A DNA stretch of 64,000 bases from Lytechinus pictus. Lineage: Eukaryota > Echinodermata > Echinoidea > Temnopleuroida > Toxopneustidae. This document shows positions 11,421 to 23,457 of the stretch, piece after piece; position 1 is the stretch's first letter; each line of letters begins with the position of its first letter. The notes beneath the pieces are model-generated. The model did not search any database and had not been told where the DNA came from. It saw only the letters and a program-made list of their open reading frames with translations. Position numbers and translations under genes: made by a program. The stretch lies in assembly GCF_037042905.1 (NCBI RefSeq), contig NC_087250.1:1527501-1591500 (forward strand). Reading direction: 5' to 3'.

Positions 11421-11577
11421 TGAGTAATAAGTTTTCCTTAATACAATGCGCTTTATCAGTTTATGAACCTTCCAAGCAGTCCGGGGGAACGATATGAAAA
11501 TCCGGTATCTCGTCTTTGTTATCTAACTTTAACTTCATATTCTCTTTAAGATTAGCTAGTGTCAATTTGTTTTTGTC

Positions 11578-12805
11578 TCACCTGCATAGCAGAGTGAGAC
11601 TATAGGCGCCGCTTTTCCGACGGCGGCGGCGACGGCGGCGGCGTCAACACCAAATCTTAACCTGAGGTTAAGTTTTTGAAATGACAGCATAACTTAATAT
11701 GTATATGGACCTAGTTCATGAAACTTAGCCATAAGGGGGCCGTTGCATAAAACTTTTTGCCTGAGAAAACTCAGGTCGTTTTTACCAGAGTTTTTGCCCT
11801 GTGTTAAAATCAATGGCAGAAATCAGACTAACCTTAGTTTTCAGTTTTTACCAGAGTTTTCTCAGGTAAAAAGTTTTATGCAACAGGCCCAAGGTTAATC
11901 AAGTATTACTGAACATCCTGCATGAGTTTTACGTCACATGACCAAGGTCAATTTATGGTCAATGAACTTAGACCATGTTGGGGGAATCAACATCAAAATC
12001 TTAACCTAAGGTTAAGTTTTTGAAATGTCATCATAACTTAGAAAATATATGGACCTAGTTCATGAAACTTATACATAAGGTTAATCAAGTATCACTGAAC
12101 ATCCTGCATGAGTTTCACGTCACATGACCAAGGTCATGGGTCAATGAACATTGGCCGAATTGGGGGTATCTGTAGATTTACTATCATAACTTTAAAAGTT
12201 TATGAATCTGATTCATGAAACTTGGACATAATAGTAATCAAGTATTACTGAACATCCTGTGCAAGTTTCAGGTCACATGATCAAGGTCAAAGGTCATTTA
12301 GGGTCAATGAACTTTGGTCAAATTGGGGTATTTGTTGAATTACCGCCATAACTTTGAAAGTGTGTTGGTCTAGTTCATAAAACTTGGACATAAGAGTAAT
12401 CAAGTATCACTTAACATCCTTTGCGCATTTTAGGTCACATGACCAAGGTCAAAGGTCAATGAACTTTGGCCATAATGGGGGTATCTGTTGAATTACCATC
12501 ATAACTTGAAAAGTTGATGGATCTTTCTCTTGAAACTTGGACATAAGAGTATTCAAGTATCACTGAACATCCTGTGCGAGTTTCAGGTCACATGATCAAG
12601 GTCAAAGGTCATGTAAGGTCAATGAACTTTGGCCACGTTGGGGGTATTTGTTGAATTACCATATAAGTGTATGGGTCTAGTTCATAAAACGTAGAAATAA
12701 GAGTAACCAAGTATCACTGAACATCTTGTGCGAGTTATAGTAGTTTTCAAAATCAGCACTGCTGCTATATTGAATCGCGTGATGCAGGTGAGACGGCCAG
12801 AGGCA
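11578..12805 (+). repeat. Element with six tandem units of about 153 bp carrying AGGTCA direct repeats
   Basis: Starts GTCTCACCTGCATAGCAGAG and ends GATGCAGGTGAGACGGCC, so the outer TCTCACCTGCA/TGCAGGTGAGA words are inverted. Inside, a unit containing GAACATCCTG recurs near 11910, 12099, 12250, 12413, 12566 and 12720, with spacing of 152-163 except for the first. Each unit carries TCACATGACCAAGGTCA-like sequence. Three units have an intact AGGTCAAAGGTCA (12284, 12446, 12599). A GGCGGC trinucleotide run lies near 11620-11643. No open frame is maintained across units. Confidence 0.8.
11735..11890. mobile_element. Short MITE nested in the AGGTCA-repeat element
   Basis: The left end GGCCGTTGCATAAAACTTTT and the right end AAAAGTTTTATGCAACAGGC are inverted and extend inward (CTGAGAAAACT with its complement). 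It interrupts the unit sequence ATAAGGTTAATCAAGTAT, which is intact in the next unit at about 12075, so the insertion is younger than the tandem array. Confidence 0.75.
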
Positions 12806-13095
12806 TTCCACTTGTTCATTTTTAAAACCAAATTATTTTTTTAGTTATTGCTTCTCTCGATTCGAATCCCGCCCGATTTGCAGGTGATTTTTTTGTTTTC
12901 ACAGTCAGACTTCACACATTAGTTGATGAGTTACACTTGTGGAATTGTTACAGAAAAAATTGATTTGAATATCTAATCATTGATTTTTATGTTTATTGTT
13001 ATTGAGTGAGACCATTTTTCAGGTCTTAATTCGAGTCTGTTATTTACCCGAACAATGAACGTCGATCGACACTCATGGTCCTGATAGAAATATCC
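12806..13095. other. No recognisable feature
   Basis: A short unremarkable AT-rich stretch between the AGGTCA-repeat element and segmental copy A. Confidence 0.5.
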
Positions 13096-13129
13096 CCCCA
13101 CACACACTTTCCCTCTCTCCATTGCACTA

Positions 13130-13450
13130 ATCTCCCCCATTCTATATACCTCATCTCTGTTCTCCATCTATATATATTTATCTTGTGGACTCTCTCCTCA
13201 TCACACACTCACACACATACACCCACTCACACACACCTCTGTCTCCACTCTAGTAACATTATCCCCTTCCCTCTTCCTCTCATCTCTGGCATTCATCTAT
13301 ATCTGTTCATCCTGTGGACTTCCTCCTCAACATATACGCACAAACCCACACCAACACACACACCCTCACACACCACACACACACACCCTCACACACACCC
13401 TCACACACACACACGCACATACACACACACACACATACACACACACTCTC
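13130..13450 (+). repeat. CTCTAGTAACATT minisatellite and CA microsatellite
   Basis: Two units of a 100-190 bp minisatellite (TCTCTGTTCTCCATCTATAT, then TGTGGACTCTCTCCTC, then CA-rich sequence) followed by a long imperfect (CA)n. Copy B has three such units. Open frames of 88-144 codons rich in His/Thr are translations of the CA repeat. Confidence 0.75.
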
Positions 13451-15737
13451 TCTCAAATCAATCATCTTTCTCTTCTTCATTCCCTCTCTCTCTTTTGCCC
13501 TCTGTATAAAATGTGATATGAATGATCATAAAACAGTTCACTATCCCTGCTCGCTCTGCTCTATTACACCCCTTCAGTAGTGTATTGCAAAATAATGAAT
13601 TAAAATCAATCTTACGACCAGTCATATCACATTGCAGTAAATGTTGCTCGCAAAATTGACTTATTTCATGTACATATACCATGTAAGTAACATATACCTC
13701 AGTCACAATGTTAATGTAAATGTTAAGCCGATCAGTGCAGTTTTATTTTTCACAAACGTTCTCAAGTTTTCAGATATCATGGAATAAAGCAAACGAGATT
13801 TAATGTGTATAAAGCACAGCCATAAAGAAATGATTAAACAACAGAGTCCAATGTACAACATCTACGTTCAGTGGACCGGTAACACACAAATTTACGATCA
13901 ATTGTTCATTGTAAATATTGATTTGGATCAGTTCATTCTAATTATTCTAAACAATTATGTACATTCAACCATGATCCTTATTTGCCATTGCCACTTACGA
14001 TTGATCGCATATTTTTTTGTGAAATGGTGACCAAATTGGGTTTCCAATTACAATTCTCGTGCTCAAAGTGTGTCGACAATTGCTACCAATTATTGTTCGA
14101 AATCAGCTTGCTAAAAATACACATTGACAAAAAAGGCAAAAGACTGTGATTTTAAAGCCAACCATTCACAAAGGATTACACGCAAACGAATCAAAGTGAG
14201 ATAGAAAATAAAAGAAGTTATTAAAGTTAAAATTCTTTTGACGCCATGTAGGTTCTCCGAAAGGCTAGAAATAAATGAGAAATATATCATTAAATGTTTG
14301 GCGGAAATGCAATTTTTAATAGTTTGTGGCTTAAATGGCCAGCTACTCAAAAACCTTCCTCATAAATATGTTCAATAAACTGAAATGAATTTTCTAATTT
14401 ACGATTCATAACAGTGGTGCTTAAAAGATGGTGAACTTCATCAAAAAAATGCACTGTTACGGTCTTAAACTGTAAACTCTTGCTATAGTGTAACTCGCTT
14501 CCTAGCTTATTGAAAATGTGTCCAGTGTGTGCGCGCACTGCCTCTGTGTTGTTTGGTACCATTTGTTTGTACACCAACGCACCGGATGCACGCATAGGAT
14601 CCACTGCATGCACACGTACATGATCGCCTATCGTCATGTTGAATGTTATATTTTGTCACCTAACTGCACAATAAAATATCTAAAAGATGGCAGAATTTGA
14701 AAACTTTCAAATATGTGTTCATTTTCTGATGGGTTCACTAAGTTTTTAACACCACTGTACTTCCTTTTATTAGATACTATATCGCATTAAGGAATAGTAA
14801 TTATTTACATCATGCGCTTATCATAAAAAATTATACATTAAGGGTTTTACATAAAACGTTAGACATACCATTAACACATTTTATAATCATTTGATATATT
14901 TTAACCAAAATTATATTGATAATTTTTTGACATAGTTGGTAAGAAGATACGGTATGGTGATTTTATGGGCAGCATTACTGTCGTTTATTTGCCCATTTCA
15001 TCAAATATATTATAACGTAACAAAATTAATTCCAACCTATTGCAGATACAGTTGCTGAATATCTTATCACTTGGGGATATTGTATATGTCAAACATATGA
15101 CTTTTATGCCAATGTAATTTCTTTTTATTTTTATCATGACAATAAATTTTGAATAAGTGATATATCTGAATTTGTTTAGAGCACAACCAGAGGTACCAAC
15201 ATAAGCAAAAACATTAATGTCAGTGTTTTAAAAACTAAAATCATTATTCTGAAGAGAAAATCAGTACTTTCAATCATGGCCAACACATAAAACTGATATT
15301 TTAGAAATCAATTTTGGTTAAAAACCATTAGCATTCTTATCATTTTTCCAGTACTTTTCTGCACGACGCTTACTGACCAATAAGGTTCGACGTAGTTTTT
15401 TACCAAGTGATCTCTGCACTATGCTGACGATGAAAGAGTTTTAAAGTTGCCAAGTATTAAAACGTGATAAATAATTTGCTTCGTTATTATTGAATGAGCT
15501 ATTTCCAATTAAACTCACTGTAAAAAAAAACAAGCATTATGATTTCTGAGAAATTGAAAGAGTATGAGGTTATGTAACATGGTTTTCATAATATCATATC
15601 ATTGGATACGTACAAACTAAAACCACTGGAGAAGAATAACAATCTCACCGACAAAAGATAGCTTCAAAATTATTAACATAATTAAGAATGAATTAATTCA
15701 AAATTCTACGCGCATATTGTTCGTTACCGTTCACCCA

Positions 15738-15862
15738 ATTTTTTCTAACAAATGCACACCTAGTTACCAATAATGCCTAAATCATTTCATTTTATTTGAA
15801 AGCAGGATAAAAGAGCATTGCTCACGGACATAGGTGCCGCGGCCGAGGATCGAACCCCGGAA
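15738..15862 (-). mobile_element. tRNA-derived SINE fragment
   Basis: On the minus strand this contains GGGGTTCGATCCTCGG, a good Pol III B box, followed by CCGCGGCACCTATGTCCGTG. It is present only in copy A. In copy B the flanking sequence runs straight from TTCACCCAAAG to TGTAAAATGCAATCGAT. That presence/absence supports an insertion after the duplication. It is not a functional tRNA gene. Confidence 0.6.
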
Positions 15863-17911
15863 GTTTATGAAATGCAATCGATAACAACATCTTTGTACAG
15901 TTATCTTTTATCCGTAAATAACATCATCATCATTATTGTCACCATATTGAGCAGTATGGTATCATGAATATAAAGAATAAGGTATATATGCCGTATGTTC
16001 AAACAACAACAAGTCCCATGTATAAAGGAAATACACATAATTCCCAAAATGTATTTTTTATATTGTGCATAAAAGAATGAAGAAATTTGCAGTTTGATAT
16101 AGTTATGAAACAAACCATCAATCATAAAACGAGATCTTATTACATAATAATAGTTTCATAACCATCTCAGACAACTGAACTATTTACAGTATTACATTTC
16201 AGAACAAAATATATATCAAGCAATGTTCACATTATATATGTAATAGGGCCAATAAACATTATTTTTACATGATTATATAATACACAGTCACTGAAATGTA
16301 TCATAATTGGTAATGGTCTGATTGAAAACAAATATTCAAAAGCAAACTGTTATTTTAAAATTCACCATTTTCAGTTATACTGTACATAGTGGGTACGCCT
16401 TTCATAAAGGGTGTTTTAAAAATGGCTACAAGTATTTCGTGTAAATAATATGATTTTCTCATAACTTTATCAAGTGTCAGTGCACTGGTTTCTTAGTATA
16501 TAAATATGTCAGAACATAGAATTTTCTTCTCGAATATACATCTTATTTAAATAATACTGTACAAGCTTTTAACCTCTTAGTAGCGGATTTTACAAACTCC
16601 ATTGACTTTACTGCACATCAACATGGCTAAAGAGTATAATGGATTAATGTATATTATTGAAACAGATTCTCCTTATCATCCCCGGCCAACAATCTTATCT
16701 GTTTTCTTCCTTTCTCTCCCTCATTCCTTTCTGTCCAATCATCTTCCCTTTACCTTCATACTAGGTCCATGTAACACCCACAAATGTAACATCCCCCTCT
16801 CCATGCCAGTTATCCATGCAACATAACATAAACATGTATGTGTCCCCCTTAAATGTGTATAGCGTATATTTAAGTTCCATATCTGTGTTTGCAATTAGCA
16901 GTCGACTTCGCACGCCAAGTTCCCTTAATCTTACAACGTTATTTACTTCATATATTATACACCGTTGAATTGATTAAACCTTGCATATAATTCTTCCTTT
17001 GTTTTTAATAAAGAATGATGTCCACGGAAAACATATTTCAGGAAAATGCACTCGGCCAGTAAATATAGGCTAAAAAGGGATTATTTCGTGTGACGGCCTC
17101 CCTACAAATGTTTGCACTATAAAAGGTCAAAATTAAGAAATCTACATTGAATCGTATTCCAATCAATCTTGTCAGTGTTTTGCCCTTAGTTTGTTCGCTG
17201 ATAGAAACCTAATTGAAACAGAGTTGTGACACCAATGTTTAAATTAAAAGTCTTTCAGGCTCATGGCATATTTTTAATGGAAGTAAGTTTTAACTTGTAA
17301 GTTTTAAACATTGTCCATGAAAAAAAAATGCATATTTCATTCGCTTCGTGAGGATTACCAGTACAATCGAGAATTAATGATTCTAATCTATTTGTTTTTA
17401 TACATGTATCTCTTTGTTCAATTTTACGATAAATATATGGATTCCTGTAAATTATTCCCAGAATTTGTTCAGCCACTGCACTTAGTAGAATCTGATCAAT
17501 GTCTGCACCTTCAAATCGGAAGTCTGTTTGGTTATCTATCTTTCAAATACCAGAAAATATGGAAATATAAAATATGGCATTATGCCATTATGACTTTATT
17601 TGTTTTGATTTCCTTTTATTTCTGCATTCACATCGGTATCAGAATGTCAAAATATACAAAGGTATTATATAACACAACTGTAGTATTAGTTGTAATATAA
17701 GTTGTGAAAATAAGTATTACAAGATGTATTATACATTTTGCAAAGCAATACTTTCTAAAGGAAATCCATCGTGGCGTGTAGGTTTGATGATGATGATGAC
17801 GGCTCGTCATATTTTATGCAATATGACCTCGTCAATAATATTTTCAACCAATGATATAGAAACCTTTTTCCTCATGCCTGACACATGTTCCTGGATATGG
17901 GAGATTTGGGG

Positions 17912-17917
17912 TTTATT
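17912..17917 (-). terminator. Probable poly(A) signal AATAAA of TRIM-like gene A
   Basis: AATAAA on the minus strand, about 168 bases past the stop codon. The same signal in the same local context (GGGGTTTATT on the plus strand) is at 51562-51567 in copy B. Confidence 0.5.
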
Positions 17918-18085
17918 ATTTTTTTAAAGAAATGCCTATTGTTAACCGTGATGTATAAAATGGGTCAGAGTTATAAGGTCTTATTAGGCCTCACTGCTAC
18001 AGATATTTCAATTATCCAAAGATGGTATTATTCTGGTCAGTGTGTCTCATATTCATCATAGTGAATGATCCCGACATACCATCGT

Positions 18086-19897
18086 TTAGAATGTGAGTCG
18101 CTTTTCGAAGACGAGAATACTATCTCCATCACAAGTAATTATCTTGCCTGATGATGAGATCATTATACGAGAGTGAAAAAGGTGAATCAACCTAATAATC
18201 TTATCAGACATTCTAGTTGATAGAGGGAATGACGTCACTCTTCTCTTCTTCACTTCACTCCCAATCATCACCTGATCAATCACACACGTCTTGCACTCAT
18301 CATCTGATGTCACAACGTAGAGATCGTCTGTTATAGGATCAACACAGACATTATAGATGTCATCACTGTGGGGGATTTCCCTTTGACCACGCTGTCTGTC
18401 TATGATTAGTACTCTCTTACCAAGAGGGTTAGGTTGAGCGATGATGTGACCTGATGATAGCACACCTCGCATCCGTACATCCTGTTTACATGTGATGATA
18501 TTCACGATCTTACTATCAGCTGGGTTGATGACGTATATCTTAGACCGACCCCACTCAGCAGCGATGATCATCCCATCACGGTCAACAGCTACATCCACCC
18601 ATGAGGTATCATCGTGCGTTGTGTTTATTGGTATTGTGACGTCATTAATGCGCATCCATTGTCTGTCATACACACTGATGCATCCAGTCAAACTGCCCCC
18701 TGTACAACCTTTACAGCGTCTACTACATACTATCTTGTCATCATTCAGTAATGCACAGGAGATTACCCATGATGTATCAGTGCCCGCTATCACTCTCTGG
18801 ATGTGTTTATTGTTTATATCTAACATGTATGTGTGGCTATCTGACGCCAAGTCGGTGATGATCACATTACATTCATCTATGCAACCCACAATCCGTGGGT
18901 TTGTGAATTTATCTTCTACACTGATTGTATCACTAAGCATCCACTCGCCATCATACCCATCAATCCTACCATCATACTCTTCTCTCCCAACACCCTTCAT
19001 AAACTTCACACCTGATATTCTATCAGTGATTTGTTTCACATCATTCTTATAAAGTGGTTTCTTTAGTTTATCACTCACTGATATGTTCACACTATGACCG
19101 TCTTTAACAATGTTTTTATCGTCTTCTAGTACTGTATCTATGGTTTGTATTGCATTCTCTATTGTTTTTGTGTCATCCTGCAGTGATTTCATCAACTCTC
19201 TGATCTTCCTATCCTTCTCTTTAACAATGTTATCAATGTCTCTATGAAGACAAATCTTCTTATTGTCCGTGTGTCCTTGACTAATCTGTGCATTTGTATG
19301 GATTAATTCAAGTTGTTTCTCTCTCTCTTCATTGTTCTTTCGAATCTTCTCATTGATCTTCATAATCTCTTCTTGAAGTACTTGATTCTGATCATCAAAT
19401 TCTTGGTTGATTTTGTCAGCCTCCGTCTTCTCCTTGACTTTATCTGCGTTGATCGCCTCCTTGATTATGGAATTAACTTTATCTTTCAAAGCTTGTAGAT
19501 GTGTGCCTGTGTCTTTCGTGCATTGGTCAATTTCGTCTTCATAAAGACGACCTTCTTTCACTTTGTCCCTCGCTCTTTCTTTTAGAACTGTTAGCCTCGC
19601 CCCACTTTCTTTTATTGCATCATTAATATCTTGTTGCACACAAGGCTGTTGATGTTTGATCATAGCGCATGAATAACACAATGGTACACCATGAGTTTTA
19701 CAATATAATTTTACCTTTTCATCGTGTTCTTCACAATAAATATTTGGTACACCTCTTTTAACTCTTGCGATGCATTCTTCTTTAGAGGCGCAGTCATCAC
19801 AGAGTCTCTTCTTCTCCTCCACGTAGTACGTCACATCTGTGATTGATTGACACTCCTTTCCTTCACATTGTTGGTCTTGGGTGAAGTTAGTTGCCAT
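18086..19897 (-). CDS. TRIM-like B-box/coiled-coil/beta-propeller-like protein A, no RING
   Basis: 603 residues in one coding exon. The start chosen is MATNFTQDQQ because it has a good context (GATCGCCATGG) and is where similarity to paralogue B becomes protein-like; the in-frame extension upstream is low-complexity. Residues 11-45 are Cys-rich and resemble a degenerate B-box 1. Residues 55-86 fit B-box 2 with ligands C55, H58, C66, H69, C74, C77, H82 and C86. Residues about 95-280 are a Lys/Glu-rich coiled coil. Residues about 300-603 hold repeats such as DGEWMLSDTI, WVDVAVDRDG and DPITDDLYVV, typical of beta-propeller blades of the NHL/TRIM kind. There is no N-terminal RING, so intrinsic E3 ligase activity is not predicted. 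Members of this family often act as cytosolic scaffolds or innate immune regulators, but a role here is inference. The gene lies within segmental copy A, with an intron inferred just upstream. Confidence 0.85.
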   Translation of the reverse strand: MATNFTQDQQCEGKECQSITDVTYYVEEKKRLCDDCASKEECIARVKRGVPNIYCEEHDEKVKLYCKTHGVPLCYSCAMIKHQQPCVQQDINDAIKESGARLTVLKERARDKVKEGRLYEDEIDQCTKDTGTHLQALKDKVNSIIKEAINADKVKEKTEADKINQEFDDQNQVLQEEIMKINEKIRKNNEEREKQLELIHTNAQISQGHTDNKKICLHRDIDNIVKEKDRKIRELMKSLQDDTKTIENAIQTIDTVLEDDKNIVKDGHSVNISVSDKLKKPLYKNDVKQITDRISGVKFMKGVGREEYDGRIDGYDGEWMLSDTISVEDKFTNPRIVGCIDECNVIITDLASDSHTYMLDINNKHIQRVIAGTDTSWVISCALLNDDKIVCSRRCKGCTGGSLTGCISVYDRQWMRINDVTIPINTTHDDTSWVDVAVDRDGMIIAAEWGRSKIYVINPADSKIVNIITCKQDVRMRGVLSSGHIIAQPNPLGKRVLIIDRQRGQREIPHSDDIYNVCVDPITDDLYVVTSDDECKTCVIDQVMIGSEVKKRRVTSFPLSTRMSDKIIRLIHLFHSRIMISSSGKIITCDGDSILVFEKRLTF

Positions 19898-19915
19898 GGC
19901 GATCAGAGTATTGAT

Positions 19916-20438
19916 CTGATGAAAATGGTAGACAAAATATATATATATATATAAAAGGGAAGGTGGATAGATAGATAAATAGATAGATAGATAGAGAAAG
20001 AGAGAGGGAGAGAGTAGATGGAGTGGTAAAGATTTATAAAGGGGGAGAGTTAGAGTGGAGGGGGAGAGAGAATGCAAACAGAGAAATGGGGGTGATTTGA
20101 ATAAAGGGGGGGGGGGTAGAGGTGGAGGGAGGGAGACAGAGTAGCGGTTAAAAAAAAAAAATGAATCAATAAGAATGAGAGTAAGAATAGGGAAGAGAGA
20201 AAGGGAGAGTAGGATGAAAAAGTCAGAGAGAAAGAGAAAGAGGGAGAGAGAGACAGAGAGAAATAATAAGTCATAGAAACGACTTCTCTCCTTACGTTGG
20301 CAAATGCCTTTATTGTGATTTTTTTCTTTTTAATCTTGAAAGCTTTAAATTAGCAATGACATAAATTACAAGAACAAATATTTCTGATTGTTGTGATAAA
20401 ATGAGAAAACATTTGCTTCTCACAATTTGACATATTAC
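19916..20438 (-). other. Inferred 5'UTR intron of TRIM-like gene A
   Basis: On the minus strand, CAACAG followed by GTAATATG (donor, exon end at 20439) and CATTTTCATCAG (acceptor, exon start at 19915) are both conserved in copy B. The intron is 523 bases and mostly CT-rich low complexity on the coding strand. The next exon starts 18 bases before the ATG. The 5' untranslated exon probably lies at about 20439-20540, including the conserved CGCCATCTTCGGC region. Confidence 0.45.
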
Positions 20439-21121
20439 CTGTTGTGGTAAGCTCTCCAAGATACCTTATTCACCTAATATTTGCCGAAGATGGCGTGGTT
20501 ACTTATGCAGCCGAAGGTTGAATGTTTACTCCAGGCTGAAAATGATATGAATTTAATAGAATAAAAATAATAATGCCTGACAAATATTACAATGAAAATA
20601 GGGAATAATACAACTATGAAACCCTTCTCGGCATGGCTTTGTAAATATAAATCTCCCGACCGTCTGGTTGTTATTCACTTACGAAATGAATCTTAGGTGA
20701 TTTACTCAAGGTTTTTTTTCCACAAATGAGAAAATATGATTGACTTTTGATTAAATATGTAAGATAATCTTTTTCTTAATTTGTTACTGGGAGACATATT
20801 GCTCACGCATATACCATCAACTGCATTTATTAACCTACCCTTTTTCACAAAATATTGTCAAATTTTGATATTTCCGTTACTTTTTAACCTATAATGTTGA
20901 TCGAGTTTTTTTTTGTCGCCCGTTGAAGCTTTCTTGGTTTATATATACATGTATATATACATTCATATTATTTACGCTTCGAGTAAGCATAAGCAGTTTG
21001 ATAATATTATGTGACTGTGCGTAAGCCTCGATGTGGAATGTTTTATACCCCCGAACATTGTTCTCACGAATTGAAGTTTTGTAGCTCCGTTTTTAACGGA
21101 TACTTCATTCTCTCACTTATA

Positions 21122-21180
21122 CAGTACGTATCGATAACAAGTTTACACTTGGATATCAATGTCTTCACAAAGTGTTCGAT
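21122..21180. mobile_element. Deleted remnant of a mariner-like MITE
   Basis: TA, then CAGTACGTATCGATAACAAG, then TTTACACTT. This corresponds to the left end of the element at 54720 in copy B (CAGTGTGTATCAATAAATAG). Both sit at the same position relative to the preceding CTCACGAATTGAAGTTT, so the element predates the A/B duplication and has since been deleted in A. Confidence 0.55.
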
Positions 21181-22200
21181 AAAGTCCTTCAAAACAATGG
21201 TTAGAATGACTGAATTAAATGAGAAATACAACAATCATTGGAACTTCTTTTTTTTTCATGTAATCACATTCGAGCAACTGTCTGTATACAATGTCATAAA
21301 ATAATTCATTAGAACCCCAGTTTGAAATGGTATAAGATCATTTAGTGCGAATCATATATTATTCCTGGTGATATATTGAATGCCAAGGTAATTTTTTTCA
21401 TATTTAATGAAACAAATTATGTATGGAAGTTATGTCACATGGCGAATAGGGGGTGGCACACACATAATACTATCACTGCTTTTCCACGAATCTGTTAGTC
21501 CTTATTTTTTGCAACGGATATTGGTATTAACGTTGGTTACATTGTTATATTAATATTATTTCCACTATTAATTTGATCTCGTATCGAAATTAATGTAAGG
21601 ATCACACACCTTCAATCAATATTTACAATAACTCGAAACAATTAAACTGGTATTATTAGAATATACTTCGTACCTTTCAATAAATGTGTTTCATTATATC
21701 CTCTAAGATATTGTGACGAAATCACAGAATTATCTGAATTTAAAACAGACTTTTAGGCAACCAATTTTGTCATCAAATTGGAGACTTAGATTCAGCGAAT
21801 TGATACACATTGTAGTTTTAATACGGAGATCACATTGCTATATCTTTGATGTTGGCTACTTACTGTAATGTCAGTGTTTCCAGCAGGTATGTTATGACGT
21901 CACCATATAATGATATCTGAACAAGAATAGGTCGTCGAGATGTTTCTTTGATGTTTTTTAATCTTTTATCTCAAGGAAATGAAATGTATTAATAACGCAT
22001 AGAAGAGTATTGTCCAAAGAGGAAACTTTTGACACGATCACATCTCGCTACAATGCACAGTGCGAACCAATTTTCTAAAACTGAAGGGGCGTTTCCTCAG
22101 TGGGTTGATTATAGACACTCCACTGAGAACACATAGAGACAATAAATGTCACAACCAAACAGTTTTCAAGTAGTCACATGATGTAGGTGTCCTCGAGGTT
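21181..22200. other. Non-coding stretch with faint similarity to copy B flank
   Basis: No gene seen. The end (ATGTCACAACCAAACAGTTT then AGTCACATGAT) resembles 56797-56830, suggesting that segmental similarity continues in broken form beyond the mariner-like element. Confidence 0.45.
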
Positions 22201-22204
22201 GTGC

Positions 22205-22515
22205 TTTGACCCTAAAATGATGGAACCATGGTGGACCCCCCCCCCCGACAATGTTAAGCCGAAAATGGCTTTTCATACTTTGTCTACAAAGTCTATGGGA
22301 CATGAAATTTATATCTAGAAAAAGCGATCAAAGAAGATTATCTGATGATAATATTTTCATTATCAACTAAGGGCCTCTTAGTTACCTTTAAATCATGCTG
22401 ATGATGTTTTCTTCCTTTTATGACCCATTCCCTTTTCCCCCTTTTAATTTTCTTTTTGTATCACTCGAACATTCAAAGGAAGCGTTTGGCACCCACACCC
22501 CGTGGAGGCGCTCAT
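22205..22515 (+). repeat. Tandem repeat unit 1 (GATGGAACCATGGTGGACCC)
   Basis: A unit of about 310 bp running from GATGGAACCATGGTGGACCC through GCCGAAAATGG to GCGTTTGGCACCCACACCCC. It recurs at 23458-23775 with many small differences and a longer A-run. No coding frame is shared between the two copies. Confidence 0.8.
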
Positions 22516-23457
22516 TTCTGATAGATATTATAGATAAATGGACTTTATTAAAAACATCATGTCCCGCAGTACAAACTGATATGAACATGAATTACAGAAA
22601 AAATAATTACAAGACAATAAACAATATACAGTGTTAACATAGGAATCTAAATTAAAGGGTCACTCTCGCAGTGCACTTAATTTCAGTAAGGAGAAATACA
22701 AACAGGAAACTAGGTAATGTATCCAGGCACCCCAAAAGGGGTACCTGTAGAAAATTAACTTTGAATACAATCATCCAAAGTGCACCACGAAAATGACCCT
22801 GTAAATACCTAACTTAAAAAAAAATAATACTAACTTATTTCTTGTATGAATATTTCATAAGTAAAGTTAAAACTATCAAACCCGTACACAAAGGAAATCA
22901 TTAGAACTTTACTTTTACTATTAATAAAATACTTTACTATTAATAAAATAGGAAAAACTAGCATTTATGTAAAACAGAATATCAAATTATATGGACCCTA
23001 ATTCCATTTAAAATTCGTAAAACCAATGAGTAGACTTATTTATGTGAGATATTACACGAAGAGAGAGAGAGAGAGATAGAGAAGTAGTACATGTATATAG
23101 TCAACAAGCGTTGGAAACATCTCAAAGAATGAATAAGTCAAAGTTATATAAGATATAATTACAGTAATTAACACCAGTATTTATTTATAAATGCATTGTA
23201 AAGGGTAATTTGTATTTTTGTATCATTGTTTTAATTTACATTCCATTAACCCACTACTTTCGCTTTTCATTTCATTGATTATATGGTAAATATGTATGTA
23301 ACCTATATGTAAGCAAATTTTGGTTTAGGAATTTTTCAAATAATGTAAATGTAAATGTTAACTAGTTAGGCCAGAGTTGATATACTAGGGAATTAAATGG
23401 GTATGAATGAAAAATAAACCAAAGAGATTTTCATGAGAATGAGATAGCTGACCCTTA

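Larger units (their letters stand above)
13096..21165. repeat. Segmental duplication copy A
   Basis: Aligns with copy B (about 45430-54760) in the same orientation over roughly 8 kb. Landmarks: the CTCTAGTAACATT minisatellite, CAGAGTCCAATGTACAACAT, the TRIM-like gene with its UTRs, the CGAAGATGGCGTGGTTAC block upstream, and the remnant of a mariner-like element at 21122. Copy A uniquely carries a SINE (about 15738-15862). It lacks the Harbinger-like element, the hAT-like element and the long CAT expansion of copy B. Confidence 0.85.

Noticed and set aside
13075..13580. His/Thr-rich frames of 144 and 88 codons
   Set aside because: Translations of (CA)n and a minisatellite. The frames are not kept in copy B.
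16602..16826. Frame containing EYNGLMYIIETDS, partly kept in copy B
   Set aside because: Similarity follows the DNA duplication. The frame runs into CT-rich low complexity, and start and end differ between copies.
17311..17700. 129-codon frame with membrane-like segments downstream of TRIM-like gene A
   Set aside because: The matching region of copy B (about 50990-51350) has indels that destroy the frame, so it is better explained as 3' flank.
18492..19052. 186-codon frame on the plus strand (and its 184-codon partner at 52177)
   Set aside because: Antisense shadows of the TRIM-like genes. Their conservation follows from the sense strand.
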